From Amycolatopsis sp. CA-128772 (GTDB taxonomy: Bacteria > Actinomycetota > Actinomycetes > Mycobacteriales > Pseudonocardiaceae), in the NCBI RefSeq assembly GCF_002904295.1, contig NZ_PPHG01000052.1, forward strand, positions 72,513 to 136,512: a stretch of 64,000 bases of DNA, in the 5' to 3' direction. Position numbers and translations under genes: made by a program. Positions 24,472 through 32,803 of this stretch are shown here, piece by piece. Each line of letters starts with the position of its first letter. Position 1 is the stretch's first letter. The notes below the pieces were generated by a model that was not told the origin of the DNA, made no database searches, and was given only the letters and a program-made list of their open reading frames with translations.

Positions 24472-25232
24472 GGCACCAGCGTCGTGTGCCGCGGGGCCTC
24501 CGAGCTCGACGTCGCCATCAAAACCGCGCAGATCGGGACCGCCATCGCCAGCGCCGCCAGTACGAACACCGGGAACAGGAACGAGAACACCTCCGTGCCC
24601 GACGGGTCGGGTGCGGACGCGTCCAGGTGCACGCGGACCGCCGCCATGCCCGTGTAGTGCATGCCCGTCACCGCCGCGCCCATCACCAGGCCCGCCGCCA
24701 GGCGGGGCAGGAGCTTGTCCAAGCCGACCGTGAACCACAGGGCCGCCGTGGCCGCGACCACGGCGATCACCACCGAAAGCGCCACCAGCGTCGGGTCGTA
24801 GCCGATCGTGCCCTTGATCTGGACCGCCCACATGCCGGTGTAGTGCATGACGTTCACCGCGAGGCCGGTGAGCAGGCCGCCGAGCAGCAGCCGCCTCCAC
24901 GCGAACCGGTTGCGGACGCCGAACACCAGCAGCCCGCAGAACACCGCCACCACCGACAGGATCGCCGACAGCGCCGTGCGCAGAATGTCGTACCGCACCG
25001 GCAGGCCGGGCGTGGAAAACCCGAGCATGGCGATGAAGTGCATGACCCAGATGCCGACCCCGCCGATCGACACCGCCGCCAGCACGAGCCAGGTCAGCCG
25101 GGCGCGCGAGCTGTCGGTGGAGCGCGCCTGCAGCGTGCAGGCCAGCCCGAGGGCGCAGCCCACCACCGAGGTGAGGTACGCGAGCACGATGAGCCAGTTG
25201 CCCATCGCGAAGTCTTGGTGGTCCATGGGCAT
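24468..25232 (-). CDS. MHYT-domain integral membrane sensor protein
   Basis: A 254-residue protein with seven predicted membrane helices. Three MHYT-type motifs are present: VMHFIAMLGF, NVMHYTGMWAVQ and GMHYTGMAAVRV. They place Met/His/Tyr near the outer membrane face, where the family is thought to bind copper and sense O2, CO or NO. There is no output domain. It starts 12 bp after the conservon GTPase with AAGGAG before the ATG, so it is probably the fifth gene of the cvn operon and may feed a membrane signal to it. The stand-alone MHYT is unusual next to a conservon. Confidence 0.85.
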   Translation of the reverse strand: MPMDHQDFAMGNWLIVLAYLTSVVGCALGLACTLQARSTDSSRARLTWLVLAAVSIGGVGIWVMHFIAMLGFSTPGLPVRYDILRTALSAILSVVAVFCGLLVFGVRNRFAWRRLLLGGLLTGLAVNVMHYTGMWAVQIKGTIGYDPTLVALSVVIAVVAATAALWFTVGLDKLLPRLAAGLVMGAAVTGMHYTGMAAVRVHLDASAPDPSGTEVFSFLFPVFVLAALAMAVPICAVLMATSSSEAPRHTTLVP

Positions 25233-25244
25233 TTCCCGGCTCCT

Positions 25245-25832
25245 TCAGGCTTTCCGTGATCGGGGGGCGTGGTGCTCGGCGAGCGCGTGCTCGGCCGCGG
25301 CGATGAGGGTGTGCTTCGTCGACTCGGGCGAACGCGCGTCGCACGTGACGACCTCCACCGCCGCCGGGATCTTGAGGGCTTCGCGAACCTGGTCGGGCCC
25401 GTGCTGGCGGGTGTCCTGGAACTGGTTGATGGCGACCAGGAACGGCAGGCCGCGCGACTCGAAGAAGTCGATCGAGGCGAAGGAGTCCGCCAGCCGGCGC
25501 GTGTCCACCAGGACGATCGCCGCCACCGCGCCGCAGACGAGGTCGTCCCACATGAACCAGAACCGGTGCTGGCCGGGTGTGCCGAACACGTAGAGCACCA
25601 GGTCGTCGGCCAGGGTGAGGCGGCCGAAGTCCATCGCGACCGTGGTGGCGAACTTCCCCGGCACCGCTTCGGTCCGGTCCACGCCGACGGCCGCGCTCGT
25701 CATGAGCGCCTCGGTCCGCAGCGGGTCGATTTCCGAGACGGCACCGACGAACGTCGTCTTGCCGGCCCCGAACCCCCCGGCCACGACGATCTTCGCCGAG
25801 GTGATCCTTTTGTCAGAGCGCACGTAGTCCAC
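25245..25832 (-). CDS. cvnD: conservon small GTP-binding protein CvnD
   Basis: A 195-residue Ras-like ATP/GTP-binding protein. The P-loop is VVAGGFGAGKTTFVGAV, switch II is VLYVFGTPGQHRFWFMWDDL, and the base-recognition motif is degenerate (AINQFQ instead of NKxD), as is usual in CvnD. It cycles at the membrane under control of CvnA and CvnB in the cvn G-protein-like complex that influences development and secondary metabolism in Streptomyces. The GTG start lies inside the DUF742 gene (20-bp overlap), which implies coupled translation. Confidence 0.9.
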   Translation of the reverse strand: MDYVRSDKRITSAKIVVAGGFGAGKTTFVGAVSEIDPLRTEALMTSAAVGVDRTEAVPGKFATTVAMDFGRLTLADDLVLYVFGTPGQHRFWFMWDDLVCGAVAAIVLVDTRRLADSFASIDFFESRGLPFLVAINQFQDTRQHGPDQVREALKIPAAVEVVTCDARSPESTKHTLIAAAEHALAEHHAPRSRKA

Positions 25833-26190
25833 TGAGGACCCTTTCGAGCAGGTCGTTCCGTTCGTCCCAGGAGGCGTCCGCGGTGAGCGTGTCGCGGATC
25901 GACACCTGGCCGGCGGCCAGCAGGTCGCCGATGAGCACCCGGGCCACGCCGAGCGGCACCCCGAGGTGGGCGGCCACCTCCGCGACCGACCGCTGGTGCA
26001 GGCACAGCTGCGTCACCACCGCCAGCGGGTTGGTCGGGCTGAAGGGCGCCGTCCGGCCTTCCACCGTCGTCTCCACGAGGGCTTCCACCGCCAGGTCGAC
26101 CGTCGGCCGGGTGCGCCCGGCGGTCCAGGCGTAGGGGCGGGCCAGCGACGCCGCGTGCCGCCCGCCCTCGCGTCGCCGGCCTTCCGTCAC
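25813..26190 (-). CDS. cvnC: conservon DUF742 protein CvnC
   Basis: A 125-residue DUF742 protein. It has a basic N-terminus, the conserved RPYAWTAGRTRP segment and a winged-helix-like end (HQRSVAEVAAHLGVPLGVARVLIGDLLAAGQV). Its role in the conservon is thought to be as an accessory or DNA-binding-like subunit. The GTG start overlaps the TGA of the roadblock gene by four bases, and its end overlaps cvnD by 20 bases. Confidence 0.9.
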   Translation of the reverse strand: MTEGRRREGGRHAASLARPYAWTAGRTRPTVDLAVEALVETTVEGRTAPFSPTNPLAVVTQLCLHQRSVAEVAAHLGVPLGVARVLIGDLLAAGQVSIRDTLTADASWDERNDLLERVLSGLRAL

Positions 26191-26621
26191 CGGGCCGCCC
26201 CCGGGGAAGCCGCGGGCCGCGCCGGGGTCTCGACCACCTTCCCGACCCGGTCCACCAGCAACGTCATCTCGTAGCCGACCAGGCCGATGTCGCAGCCCGG
26301 GTTGGCCAGCACGACCAGGTTCGAGCCGTCGCCGACGTTCATCAGCAGCAGGAAGCCCTGCTCCATCTCGATCACCGACTGCACGACCCGGCCCGCGGTG
26401 AACAGGTCCGCGGTGCCCAGCGCGAGGCTGGAGAGACCGGACGCGATCGCCGAGAGCTGGTCGGCGCGGTCGCGCGGCAGCGTTTCGTTCGCCGCCACGA
26501 GCAGGCCGTCCGCCGAGACGAGCGCGGCGTGCGCGACGCCCGGCACCTCCTGGGTGAACGCCGACACCAGCCAGTTCCGGGACCCCTCGGCCACTTGTGT
26601 TCCTTCCTGCCGGGTGCTCAT
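26187..26621 (-). CDS. cvnB: conservon roadblock/LC7-domain protein CvnB
   Basis: A 144-residue roadblock/LC7 protein, the probable GTPase-activating partner of CvnD. The domain spans NWLVSAFTQEVPGVAHAALVS, LLVAANETLPRD, IASGLSSLALG and FLLLMNVGDGSNLVVLAN. The ATG shares one base with the TGA of the kinase gene (TGATG), and the stop overlaps cvnC by four bases, so cvnA-B-C-D are translationally linked. Confidence 0.9.
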   Translation of the reverse strand: MSTRQEGTQVAEGSRNWLVSAFTQEVPGVAHAALVSADGLLVAANETLPRDRADQLSAIASGLSSLALGTADLFTAGRVVQSVIEMEQGFLLLMNVGDGSNLVVLANPGCDIGLVGYEMTLLVDRVGKVVETPARPAASPGAAR

Positions 26622-28861
26622 CACTGCTCCGCCTCCGGTTCGCCCGCGACCCGGTGGCGGGCCGCGCGCATGCCGCTGTAGTGCCGGGAAAGGTTGCTCC
26701 GCACCGCGGCCGGATCGCGGAAGGCCGGGTCCGGCGGCTGCGGGCGGCGCGGGGCGGCCGACCCCGGCGCGAGCTGTGCGCCCGGCTCCCGGGTCGGCAG
26801 TCCCGAGCCGGTGAACTCGAAGTCGTCCAGGGTGCCGACCGCGGCCTCCGCGGCCTGCCGGACCTGGTCGGCCGGCGACGCCCAGGCGCCGGGCCGCTGC
26901 TCCGCCTTCGCCGGGGTCTCGGCGAACCAGTGCGACAGCATCTGGTCGAAGATCGGCGTCGGCGGGTCGGCCACCGGCGTCGGCTCCTCGGCCGGCCACC
27001 GGGGTTCGAGCTCGTGGCGGGCAGCGCCGTTGGCCGAGCCGTTGACCGCGGGGGTCAGCGCGGGCGGCACGGCCCGCGGCGGCAGGTCGACCAGGATCAG
27101 CACCCCCGGGACGTGCACGCTGGCGGTGATGCCGGCGCTCGCGGTGCGCGTGGTCGTGGGCCGCAGCCGGACGGTGATGCCGTGGGACGCGGCCAGCCGG
27201 CTGACCACGAACAGGCCCATCCGCCGGGTGGTTTCCGGGCTCACCGCGGCCCCGGCGGCCAGCCGGGCGTTCGCCGCGCCGAGGTCCTCCCGGGTCATCC
27301 CGAGCCCGACGTCGACCACCTCGATCAGCAGGCCGCCGTCGAAGCCGCGGTCGGCGGTGAGCACCACCCGCTCGTCCGGCGGGGACGAGCGGATGGCGTT
27401 CTCCAGCAGCTCGGCGAGGATGTGCACGACGTCCGCGGCCGCCTCGGCCTGCACCGACCCGCGCGGCGCGTTGCCGAGCGAGACGCGCTGGTAGTCCTTG
27501 ACCTCCGAGGTCGCGGCCCGCAGCAGCTCGACCGTCGCGACCGGGCCGACGTCGCGGCGCACCGGCTTGCCGCCCGCCAGGACCTGCAGGTTCTCGCCGT
27601 TGCGCCGCAGCCGGGTGGCGATGTGGTCGATCTGGAACAGCTCGGCGAGCCGCTGCGGGTCCTGCTCGTCGGCCTCCAGGTCCTCGATCACCGACAGCTG
27701 CAGCTCGACCAGCGACTGGCTGCGCCGGGACAGCGTCATGAACATCTCGCTGACCTGGATCCGCATCTCGGCCTGCTCGCCGACGGCCAGCCGCACCGCC
27801 TGCCGGTGCATGTCGTCGAAAGCCCGCGCGAGCTGCCCGACCTCCTCCTCGGAGTCGACCGGCAGCGGCGCGGTCGCCCGCCAGTCGACGTCCTCGCCCT
27901 CGCGGATGCGTTCGATCGTGTCGGGCAGCCGCCGGCGCGCGGTGTCGAGCGCGGCCGCGTGCAGCCGCCGGATCGGGACGACCACCGACCGGGCCACGGC
28001 CAGGGCGACGGCGAGGGCGCCGAGCAGCGACGCGAGCACCAGCGCGGCGTCGCGCAGCGCGTCGGACCGGGCGGTGTTGGTCTGCGCGCCGACCGCGTCC
28101 GAAAGCGACTTGACCTGCTCGGCGAGGATGGTGCCGAGCGTGGCCCGCTTCGCCTCGGGGCCGCCGGCGCCGGCACTCGTGGCCGCCGCGAACCGGGCGG
28201 CCGCCGCGCCGGGCGGCAGGGCGCGGCGGATCTGGCCGGTGAGCACGGTTTCTTCGGCCGCGGCGCGGTCGGCGGCGGTGACCGACGCGGCTTCGGACCG
28301 GCCCGCCGGCGCCGCTTGCCCGGCCAGGCTGGTCCTCAGCTGCACCAATGATTCGGCGACGCCCGCCGAAGCGCCGAGATCACCATTCCCGGCCTGCCCG
28401 GCGATACCGGCGATCACTTCGCTCAGCGCGACGGTGAAGTCGTGGTACGCCGCGATTTTCGCCGCCGGTGAACCGGTCTGCTGCCGCAGGTCGGCCAATT
28501 TCCCGAGCTGATCTTCCAATGCGCGGGACAGCTCGGGGCTGAGCTGGGAAAAGGCGGCGTCGTGGCGGACGACGGCGGCTTTCCCGTCGACCTCGGCGGT
28601 CTGCGCGGCCGCGCCGTCGTGGATCATCTCGTCGTCGACCAGCCCGGCGAGTTCGGCAATCCCCTGCACGACCGACATTTGGTCGCGGACGGCGCTGAGC
28701 CCGCCCGCCCGGGCGAGTTCGGCCTGCACCCGGCCGCCGGCCAGCAGCAGGGCGACCAGGACGGGCAGCAACAGCACAACGGAGATCTTGGTGCGCAACC
28801 GCCAGCTGCCGGGATTCCAGCCGGGGACGGTACGGCGTGCTGCGGGTTCGTCTTCTTTCAT
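26621..28861 (-). CDS. cvnA: conservon sensor histidine-kinase-like protein CvnA
   Basis: A 746-residue membrane sensor. One membrane helix (TKISVVLLLPVLVALLLAGG) follows a short cytoplasmic N-terminus, then an extracytoplasmic nitrate/nitrite-sensor-like helical domain (about 55-330), a second membrane helix (AALVLASLLGALAVALAVA), HAMP, a degenerate dimerisation region and an HATPase domain (ILAELLENAIRSSPPDERV; VVDVGLGMTREDL). A long Pro-rich tail of about 170 residues ends the protein. No standard phospho-His box is seen, as in other CvnA proteins, which act through the CvnB-D switch. ATG 28861 (MKEDEPAARR) is chosen; the frame upstream is weaker. Confidence 0.9.
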   Translation of the reverse strand: MKEDEPAARRTVPGWNPGSWRLRTKISVVLLLPVLVALLLAGGRVQAELARAGGLSAVRDQMSVVQGIAELAGLVDDEMIHDGAAAQTAEVDGKAAVVRHDAAFSQLSPELSRALEDQLGKLADLRQQTGSPAAKIAAYHDFTVALSEVIAGIAGQAGNGDLGASAGVAESLVQLRTSLAGQAAPAGRSEAASVTAADRAAAEETVLTGQIRRALPPGAAAARFAAATSAGAGGPEAKRATLGTILAEQVKSLSDAVGAQTNTARSDALRDAALVLASLLGALAVALAVARSVVVPIRRLHAAALDTARRRLPDTIERIREGEDVDWRATAPLPVDSEEEVGQLARAFDDMHRQAVRLAVGEQAEMRIQVSEMFMTLSRRSQSLVELQLSVIEDLEADEQDPQRLAELFQIDHIATRLRRNGENLQVLAGGKPVRRDVGPVATVELLRAATSEVKDYQRVSLGNAPRGSVQAEAAADVVHILAELLENAIRSSPPDERVVLTADRGFDGGLLIEVVDVGLGMTREDLGAANARLAAGAAVSPETTRRMGLFVVSRLAASHGITVRLRPTTTRTASAGITASVHVPGVLILVDLPPRAVPPALTPAVNGSANGAARHELEPRWPAEEPTPVADPPTPIFDQMLSHWFAETPAKAEQRPGAWASPADQVRQAAEAAVGTLDDFEFTGSGLPTREPGAQLAPGSAAPRRPQPPDPAFRDPAAVRSNLSRHYSGMRAARHRVAGEPEAEQ

Positions 28862-29164
28862 CGGTGACTTGGCTCGATTCGTACCGGTGGCCCGAGAACG
28901 ATTTCCGGTTCCTTTTCCGCGGAATTCAGCCGGAGACGTAACTCCGGCGGCGGTGGTGTTGTCAAGGAACGGCGGTCGTTTCCCCCGTACGCACCAATGA
29001 CACAGCGTGAACTGCCACCGCACGGCTTTTTACCCTTGCGGAGGGTGAAGACGGGCCGGTGTCGCACGCAATTGCGAGGCGAGTGCGTGAATTTTCGGCG
29101 GACCGCCGGTGATCGCCTCCGGCGGCCGGCGGTTACGCTCGGTCCGGAAGGGGGTGCGCCCGGC
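28862..29164. other. divergent intergenic region, cvn operon / HTH regulator
   Basis: This 303-bp gap must carry the promoters of the conservon operon and of the divergent regulator. It is less GC-rich than its surroundings around 28880-29060. I found no clear operator dyad, tandem repeat or small gene in it. Confidence 0.5.
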
Positions 29165-30124
29165 GTGTTGAAAGTTCACTTCACGGAAGCGGACCTGGCG
29201 AAGGTGACGATCGCCGGGGACGCCGACCCGATGTGGGAGCTGCTGATGAGCAGCTACCGGATCCGGCGTCCGGAGGGTGAGCCGTTCTTCGGCCGCTGGC
29301 GCCGGGGGTCCCGCTCGGCGGTCCCCGCGTCCGGCCGGCTGGTGATGTCCGCGGTCCCGCCGTACGGGTACTGCCCGGACTTCCTGACCCCGGCGGGCGC
29401 CCGCAGCATCGACGAGGGGATCTCGGCGGTGCTGGAGACGCCGGAGCGCACGCTGGCGGCCGACGTGGCCGAGCTGGCGGCGCAGGGCACCCGCGTCCCG
29501 GTGTGGCTGCGCCGCGTCGCGGACGGCGAACCCCGCGAGCTGCGGCGCCTGGGCACGGCCCTGCACGACTACTACCGCCAGTGCGTCGCCCCGGACTGGC
29601 CGGCGGTGCGCCGGGCGGTGGCCCACGACCGCCACCGCCTGCAGTCCGCCCTGGACCGCGGCGGCCCGCAGCTGCTGCTCTCGACGCTGCACCCGGACAT
29701 CACGTGGTCCCCGCCGGTGCTGCGGGTGCGCTTCCCGATCGACCAGGAGCTCCACCTGGACGGCCGCGGGTTGCGCCTGGTCCCGGCGTTCTTCGCGCAC
29801 GGAATGCCGACGACGTACAAGGCCCCGGACCGGCCCCCGGTGCTGGTGTATTCGATCAGCCACCCCCGCTTCGACACGGACGCGGAGCCGGGCCCCTCCC
29901 TGGCGGCGCTGCTGGGCCACACGCGGGCGAGGGTCCTGGTGACGGTGGCGAAGACCCGCTGCAACACGAGCGACCTGGCGGAGCTGACGGGCATCTCCCC
30001 GGCGACGGCGAGCCAGCACGCATCGGTGCTGCGGGCGAGCGGCCTGATCAGCAGCACCCGGGCGGGCAAGTCCCAGATGCACGAGCTCACTCCGCTGGGG
30101 CTGGGGTTGATCCGCGCGAGCTGA
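29165..30124 (+). CDS. ArsR-like winged-helix transcriptional regulator
   Basis: A 319-residue protein. A long N-terminal domain (KVHFTEADLAKVTIAGDADP at the start) contains the regulator-type IDEGISAVLETPERTLAADV region. A C-terminal ArsR-type winged helix (TRCNTSDLAELTGISPATAS, QHASVLRASGLISSTRAGK) ends in TPLGLGLIRAS. This arrangement is common in Streptomyces and Amycolatopsis as solo regulators beside transport or resistance genes. GTG 29165 fits the domain start; GGAAGGGGG lies 10-16 bases upstream. Target genes are unknown; the divergent conservon is the nearest candidate. Confidence 0.82.
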   Translation: MLKVHFTEADLAKVTIAGDADPMWELLMSSYRIRRPEGEPFFGRWRRGSRSAVPASGRLVMSAVPPYGYCPDFLTPAGARSIDEGISAVLETPERTLAADVAELAAQGTRVPVWLRRVADGEPRELRRLGTALHDYYRQCVAPDWPAVRRAVAHDRHRLQSALDRGGPQLLLSTLHPDITWSPPVLRVRFPIDQELHLDGRGLRLVPAFFAHGMPTTYKAPDRPPVLVYSISHPRFDTDAEPGPSLAALLGHTRARVLVTVAKTRCNTSDLAELTGISPATASQHASVLRASGLISSTRAGKSQMHELTPLGLGLIRAS

Positions 30125-30478
30125 GCGGCGGCGGCTGCTGCGCCCGGCGCCGGACGCGGCTGCTGCGGGGCTGCCGACCGGCCTCGCCGCGGCTGCTGCG
30201 CCCGGCGCCGGACGCGGATGATGCGGGGGCTGCCGACCGGCCGCAACCCTGCCCGGCCTCGCCGGCCGCGCTCGCCGAGCGGGCGGCCGCGCTCGCCGAG
30301 CGGGCGGCCGCGAAACCGAGCCGTCCACCAGCGACAAGCCAGCCTCCGCCGCGCTCCCGCCGGCCACAACCTCGCCCCGCCCAGCGCAGCCGCCCGCCAT
30401 GCCAGCGGCCCGCCAGCCGCAACCCCGCGCCACCGCCGAGTCGTGCGCAGGCTTCCGCGGCCGTGTTAGCCTGTCGCC
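30125..30478. repeat. short tandem repeats in a gene-free GC-rich gap
   Basis: This gap has no convincing gene. A 58-bp unit (starting GCGGCTGCTGCGCCCGGCGC at 30131 and again at 30189) occurs twice. A 21-bp unit (GCCGCGCTCGCCGAGCGGGCG) follows twice at 30265-30306. The remaining sequence to 30460 is Pro/Arg/Ala-coding low-complexity DNA. The block starts just after the regulator stop codon. Confidence 0.8.
30467..30472 (+). promoter_or_regulatory. -10 element of a leaderless leader-peptide transcript
   Basis: TAGCCT fits the actinobacterial -10 pattern TANNNT and lies six bases before the GTG of the leader ORF. Transcription would begin at or next to the GTG, giving a leaderless mRNA. Confidence 0.45.
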
Positions 30479-30529
30479 GTGCAGCGCCTTCTGCCGTCTT
30501 TGCGGCTCGTAACCCGGCGCGCCGGCTGA
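30479..30529 (+). CDS. putative 16-residue leader peptide (attenuation)
   Basis: GTG-started frame MQRLLPSLRLVTRRAG, ending TGA. It is rich in Leu (four of sixteen) plus Val and Arg. It resembles actinobacterial branched-chain amino acid leader peptides such as that of Corynebacterium ilvB, which also contain RLV and end T-A/R-R. Its last codons lie in the 5' arm of a strong hairpin (30517-30548). It lies 89 bp upstream of an ACT-domain gene. Ribosome pausing on the Leu/Val codons would alter folding. The family resemblance is from memory, and translation is unproven. Confidence 0.5.
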   Translation: MQRLLPSLRLVTRRAG

Positions 30530-30580
30530 ACCCAGGTCGCCGGCGCGCTGCGTTGGCGATCGCTCTTCTCCGGGACCTGG
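30517..30580 (+). promoter_or_regulatory. attenuator-like hairpins upstream of the ACT-domain gene
   Basis: A perfect 10-bp stem (GCGCGCCGGC at 30517-30526 with its complement at 30539-30548) encloses the leader stop codon. Its loop contains CCAGGTC (30532-30538), complementary to GACCTGG at 30574-30580, so an alternative or pseudoknotted fold is possible. The arrangement leader ORF, hairpin, gene is that of translation-coupled attenuation. Confidence 0.5.
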
Positions 30581-30618
30581 CCCCGATCTCATCCCGTCAT
30601 CCACCAGGGAGATCCGCC

Positions 30619-30888
30619 GTGTCCACTTCGTTCGCCGTTTCCGCCCCCCGCTCCGCCATGCTGCTGCGCCGCCGGATCGCCGCCTACTTCGTCGGTGGGG
30701 CCGGAGAGGTTCCCGCGCTGGTCGGTGCGCTGGCTGGGCGGCCCGTGCACGAACTGTCCGTCGACATCAAGGACGGTGTCCGCGAGAGCAGCCTCGTCTG
30801 CGCCGTCCTGCTGGCCACCGGCGAGACCGAACCCCTGCTCGACCGGCTGCGCACGCTGCCGTCCGTCGTCTCCGCCGAACTCGTCTAG
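30619..30888 (+). CDS. small ACT-like domain protein
   Basis: An 89-residue protein starting at GTG 30619 with GGGA nine bases upstream. The pattern of a basic first strand (AMLLRRRIAAYFVGGAGEVP), helix, strand and final helix-strand (EPLLDRLRTLPSVVSAELV) resembles the small ACT regulatory subunits of acetolactate synthase (IlvM-like). ACT domains bind amino acids and regulate biosynthetic enzymes. No large subunit is adjacent. It is preceded by a leader-peptide/hairpin element. Its stop overlaps that of the convergent glutamine amidotransferase by three bases. Assignment to the ACT fold is moderate. Confidence 0.65.
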   Translation: MSTSFAVSAPRSAMLLRRRIAAYFVGGAGEVPALVGALAGRPVHELSVDIKDGVRESSLVCAVLLATGETEPLLDRLRTLPSVVSAELV

Positions 30889-31466
30889 CTGCGCACCAGA
30901 GACCGGGCGCGCATCGCGTTCGCCACCATCGCCACGCCGTCCTCGGTGAACAGGGACTCCGGGTGGAACTGCACTCCCTCGATCGGGTGCCTGCGGTGGC
31001 GGAGGCCCATGATTTCGCCCGTGTCCGACCACGCCGTCACCACCAGGTCGGCCGGCAACGAGGCCGGGTCGACCACCAGCGAGTGGTAGCGGGCCACCGT
31101 CACCGGGTTGCGCAGGCCGGCGAACACGCCGTGGGCGTCATGGGCCACCGACGAGCACTTGCCGTGCATCGGCTCGGCCGCGTGCACCACCCGCGCGCCG
31201 AACGCCGTCGCGATCGCCTGGTGGCCCAGGCAGACCCCGAGCATCGGGACGCGGCCGGCCAGCCCGCGGACCAGGTCGACCGAGATACCCGCGTCCGCCG
31301 GGGCGCCGGGGCCCGGGGAGATCACCACGAGCTCCGGGGCCAGGGCGGCGACCTCGGCCACCGACACCTCGTCGTTGCGGAACACCCGGCACGACGCACC
31401 CAGGTCGCCCAGGTACTGCACCAGGTTGTAGACGAACGAGTCGTAGTTGTCGAGCACGCAGATCAC
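30885..31466 (-). CDS. glutamine amidotransferase (TrpG/PabA type)
   Basis: A 193-residue class I glutamine amidotransferase that supplies ammonia to the TrpE-like partner encoded just upstream. The N-terminus ICVLDNYDSFVYNLVQYLG is the TrpG/PabA signature. The nucleophilic Cys is in LGVCLGHQAIA, and His/Glu are in GVQFHPESLF. The GTG start overlaps the TGA of the TrpE-like gene by four bases. It is the last gene of a five-gene operon. Sequence alone does not separate TrpG from PabA. Confidence 0.92.
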   Translation of the reverse strand: MICVLDNYDSFVYNLVQYLGDLGASCRVFRNDEVSVAEVAALAPELVVISPGPGAPADAGISVDLVRGLAGRVPMLGVCLGHQAIATAFGARVVHAAEPMHGKCSSVAHDAHGVFAGLRNPVTVARYHSLVVDPASLPADLVVTAWSDTGEIMGLRHRRHPIEGVQFHPESLFTEDGVAMVANAMRARSLVRS

Positions 31467-32803
31467 GCGGCCGTCCCTTCCACCGTCACGCCGAGCGCCC
31501 GCGCGCCCGCGCCGAGCTTCGCCAGGCATTCCGCGTACTCCTCCGCCGGGTCCGAGTCGTGCACGATGCCGCCGCCCGCCTGCAGGCGGATTTCGCCGTC
31601 GCACCAGACCATGCTGCGGATCGTCAGGTACAGGTCCACATGGGACACCCCGAACGAGCCCACCGCGCCGGAGTACAGCCAGCGCCGCGCCGGCTCGAGG
31701 GCGTCGATGATTTCCATCGCGCGCACCTTCGGCGTCCCGGTCATCGTGCCGGCCGGGAACGTCGCCCGGATCAGCTCGTCGGTGCCCCGCTCGCGCGCGG
31801 GCTCGCCCCACACCTCGGACGTCAGGTGCATGACGTGCGAGTACCGCTCGACGGCCATCAGCCGCCCGACCGACACACTCCCCGGGCGGCACACCCGGCC
31901 GAGGTCGTTGCGGGCCAAGTCGACCAGCATCCGGTGCTCGGCCAGCTCCTTCACCGACGCGCGCAGGTCGGCCTCGGCCAGCCGGTCGGCGTGGTCGTCG
32001 CGGCCCCGCGGCCGGGTGCCGGCGAGCGGCCGGATCAGCGCCTTGCCGTCCGCCAGCGTCAGGCACGGCTCCGGCGACGCGCCCACGGCCTCGAAGTGCG
32101 GGCCGCCGAACCAGAAGTGGTACGGCGACGGGTTGATCGTCGTCAGTCTCCTGTAGACACACAGTCCGTCCACAGTGGCCGGTGCCGCCCACGCGTTCGA
32201 CAGCACGAGCTGGAAGACGTCGCCGTCGAGGATGTGCTGCTGGGCGCGGCGGACGGCGTCGACGTACTCGTCGTAGGCGAACCCGAACCGGCCGGTGCCC
32301 ACCGCGACGGTCCCGAGCGGCGCGATCGAGAGGCCGTTCAGCGTCCGGGCGACCTGTTCGGCCGCGGTGCGGGCGGCCGCGGCGGTCGGGCCGCGGCCGA
32401 CCACCCGCCCGGCGGCGAACCGGACCAGCACCTCGGGCAGGAAGAACTCGTACACCGGGCGGCCGGTCTCCGGGTGGCGGCTCGGCAGCCGCTCGAAGTC
32501 GCGGGCGGCGTCGTAGCCCAGGAACCCGTACCAGGCGGCTTCGGCGTCGGTGGTCTCCGGCGGGAGGTCCAGGCCCCGCAGGAGGTCCACGGCGGCGGTC
32601 AGCGGCGAGCCGCCACCGGGGTGCGAAAGGACGGCCAGCTCACCGGCGGCGAGGACCGGGTCCGCGCCACCGGCCCCGGCGGCGAGCATGACCCGCCCGG
32701 CCGCGCGCAGCGCCGCGGCGGCCGCCACCGGGTCGACCGCCGACGCCAGGGGGACGACGTGCCGGTGCAGCCGGTCCCCCGGGGCGAGCGCGGACGTGAT
32801 CAT
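31463..32803 (-). CDS. anthranilate synthase component I-like chorismate enzyme
   Basis: A 446-residue TrpE/PabB-family protein that converts chorismate, with ammonia from the amidotransferase, to anthranilate or an aminated chorismate. The motif PLAGTRPRG has Ala where PabB has the catalytic Lys, and TTINPSPYHFWF matches TrpE rather than PabB. Metal-site residues are in ELAEHRMLVDLARNDLGRV and the GTMTGTPKVRAMEII block. I favour anthranilate or ADIC synthesis. It lacks neighbouring trpD/C/B/A genes, so primary tryptophan synthesis is unlikely. It overlaps the DUF362 gene by four bases. Confidence 0.88.
   Translation of the reverse strand: MITSALAPGDRLHRHVVPLASAVDPVAAAAALRAAGRVMLAAGAGGADPVLAAGELAVLSHPGGGSPLTAAVDLLRGLDLPPETTDAEAAWYGFLGYDAARDFERLPSRHPETGRPVYEFFLPEVLVRFAAGRVVGRGPTAAAARTAAEQVARTLNGLSIAPLGTVAVGTGRFGFAYDEYVDAVRRAQQHILDGDVFQLVLSNAWAAPATVDGLCVYRRLTTINPSPYHFWFGGPHFEAVGASPEPCLTLADGKALIRPLAGTRPRGRDDHADRLAEADLRASVKELAEHRMLVDLARNDLGRVCRPGSVSVGRLMAVERYSHVMHLTSEVWGEPARERGTDELIRATFPAGTMTGTPKVRAMEIIDALEPARRWLYSGAVGSFGVSHVDLYLTIRSMVWCDGEIRLQAGGGIVHDSDPAEEYAECLAKLGAGARALGVTVEGTAA

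Noticed and set aside
30885..32803. Reading trpE/trpG-like genes as the primary tryptophan or folate genes
   Set aside because: Primary trp or pab/fol neighbours are absent and the operon partners are unrelated to these pathways, although one copy of PabA/TrpG may still serve both.
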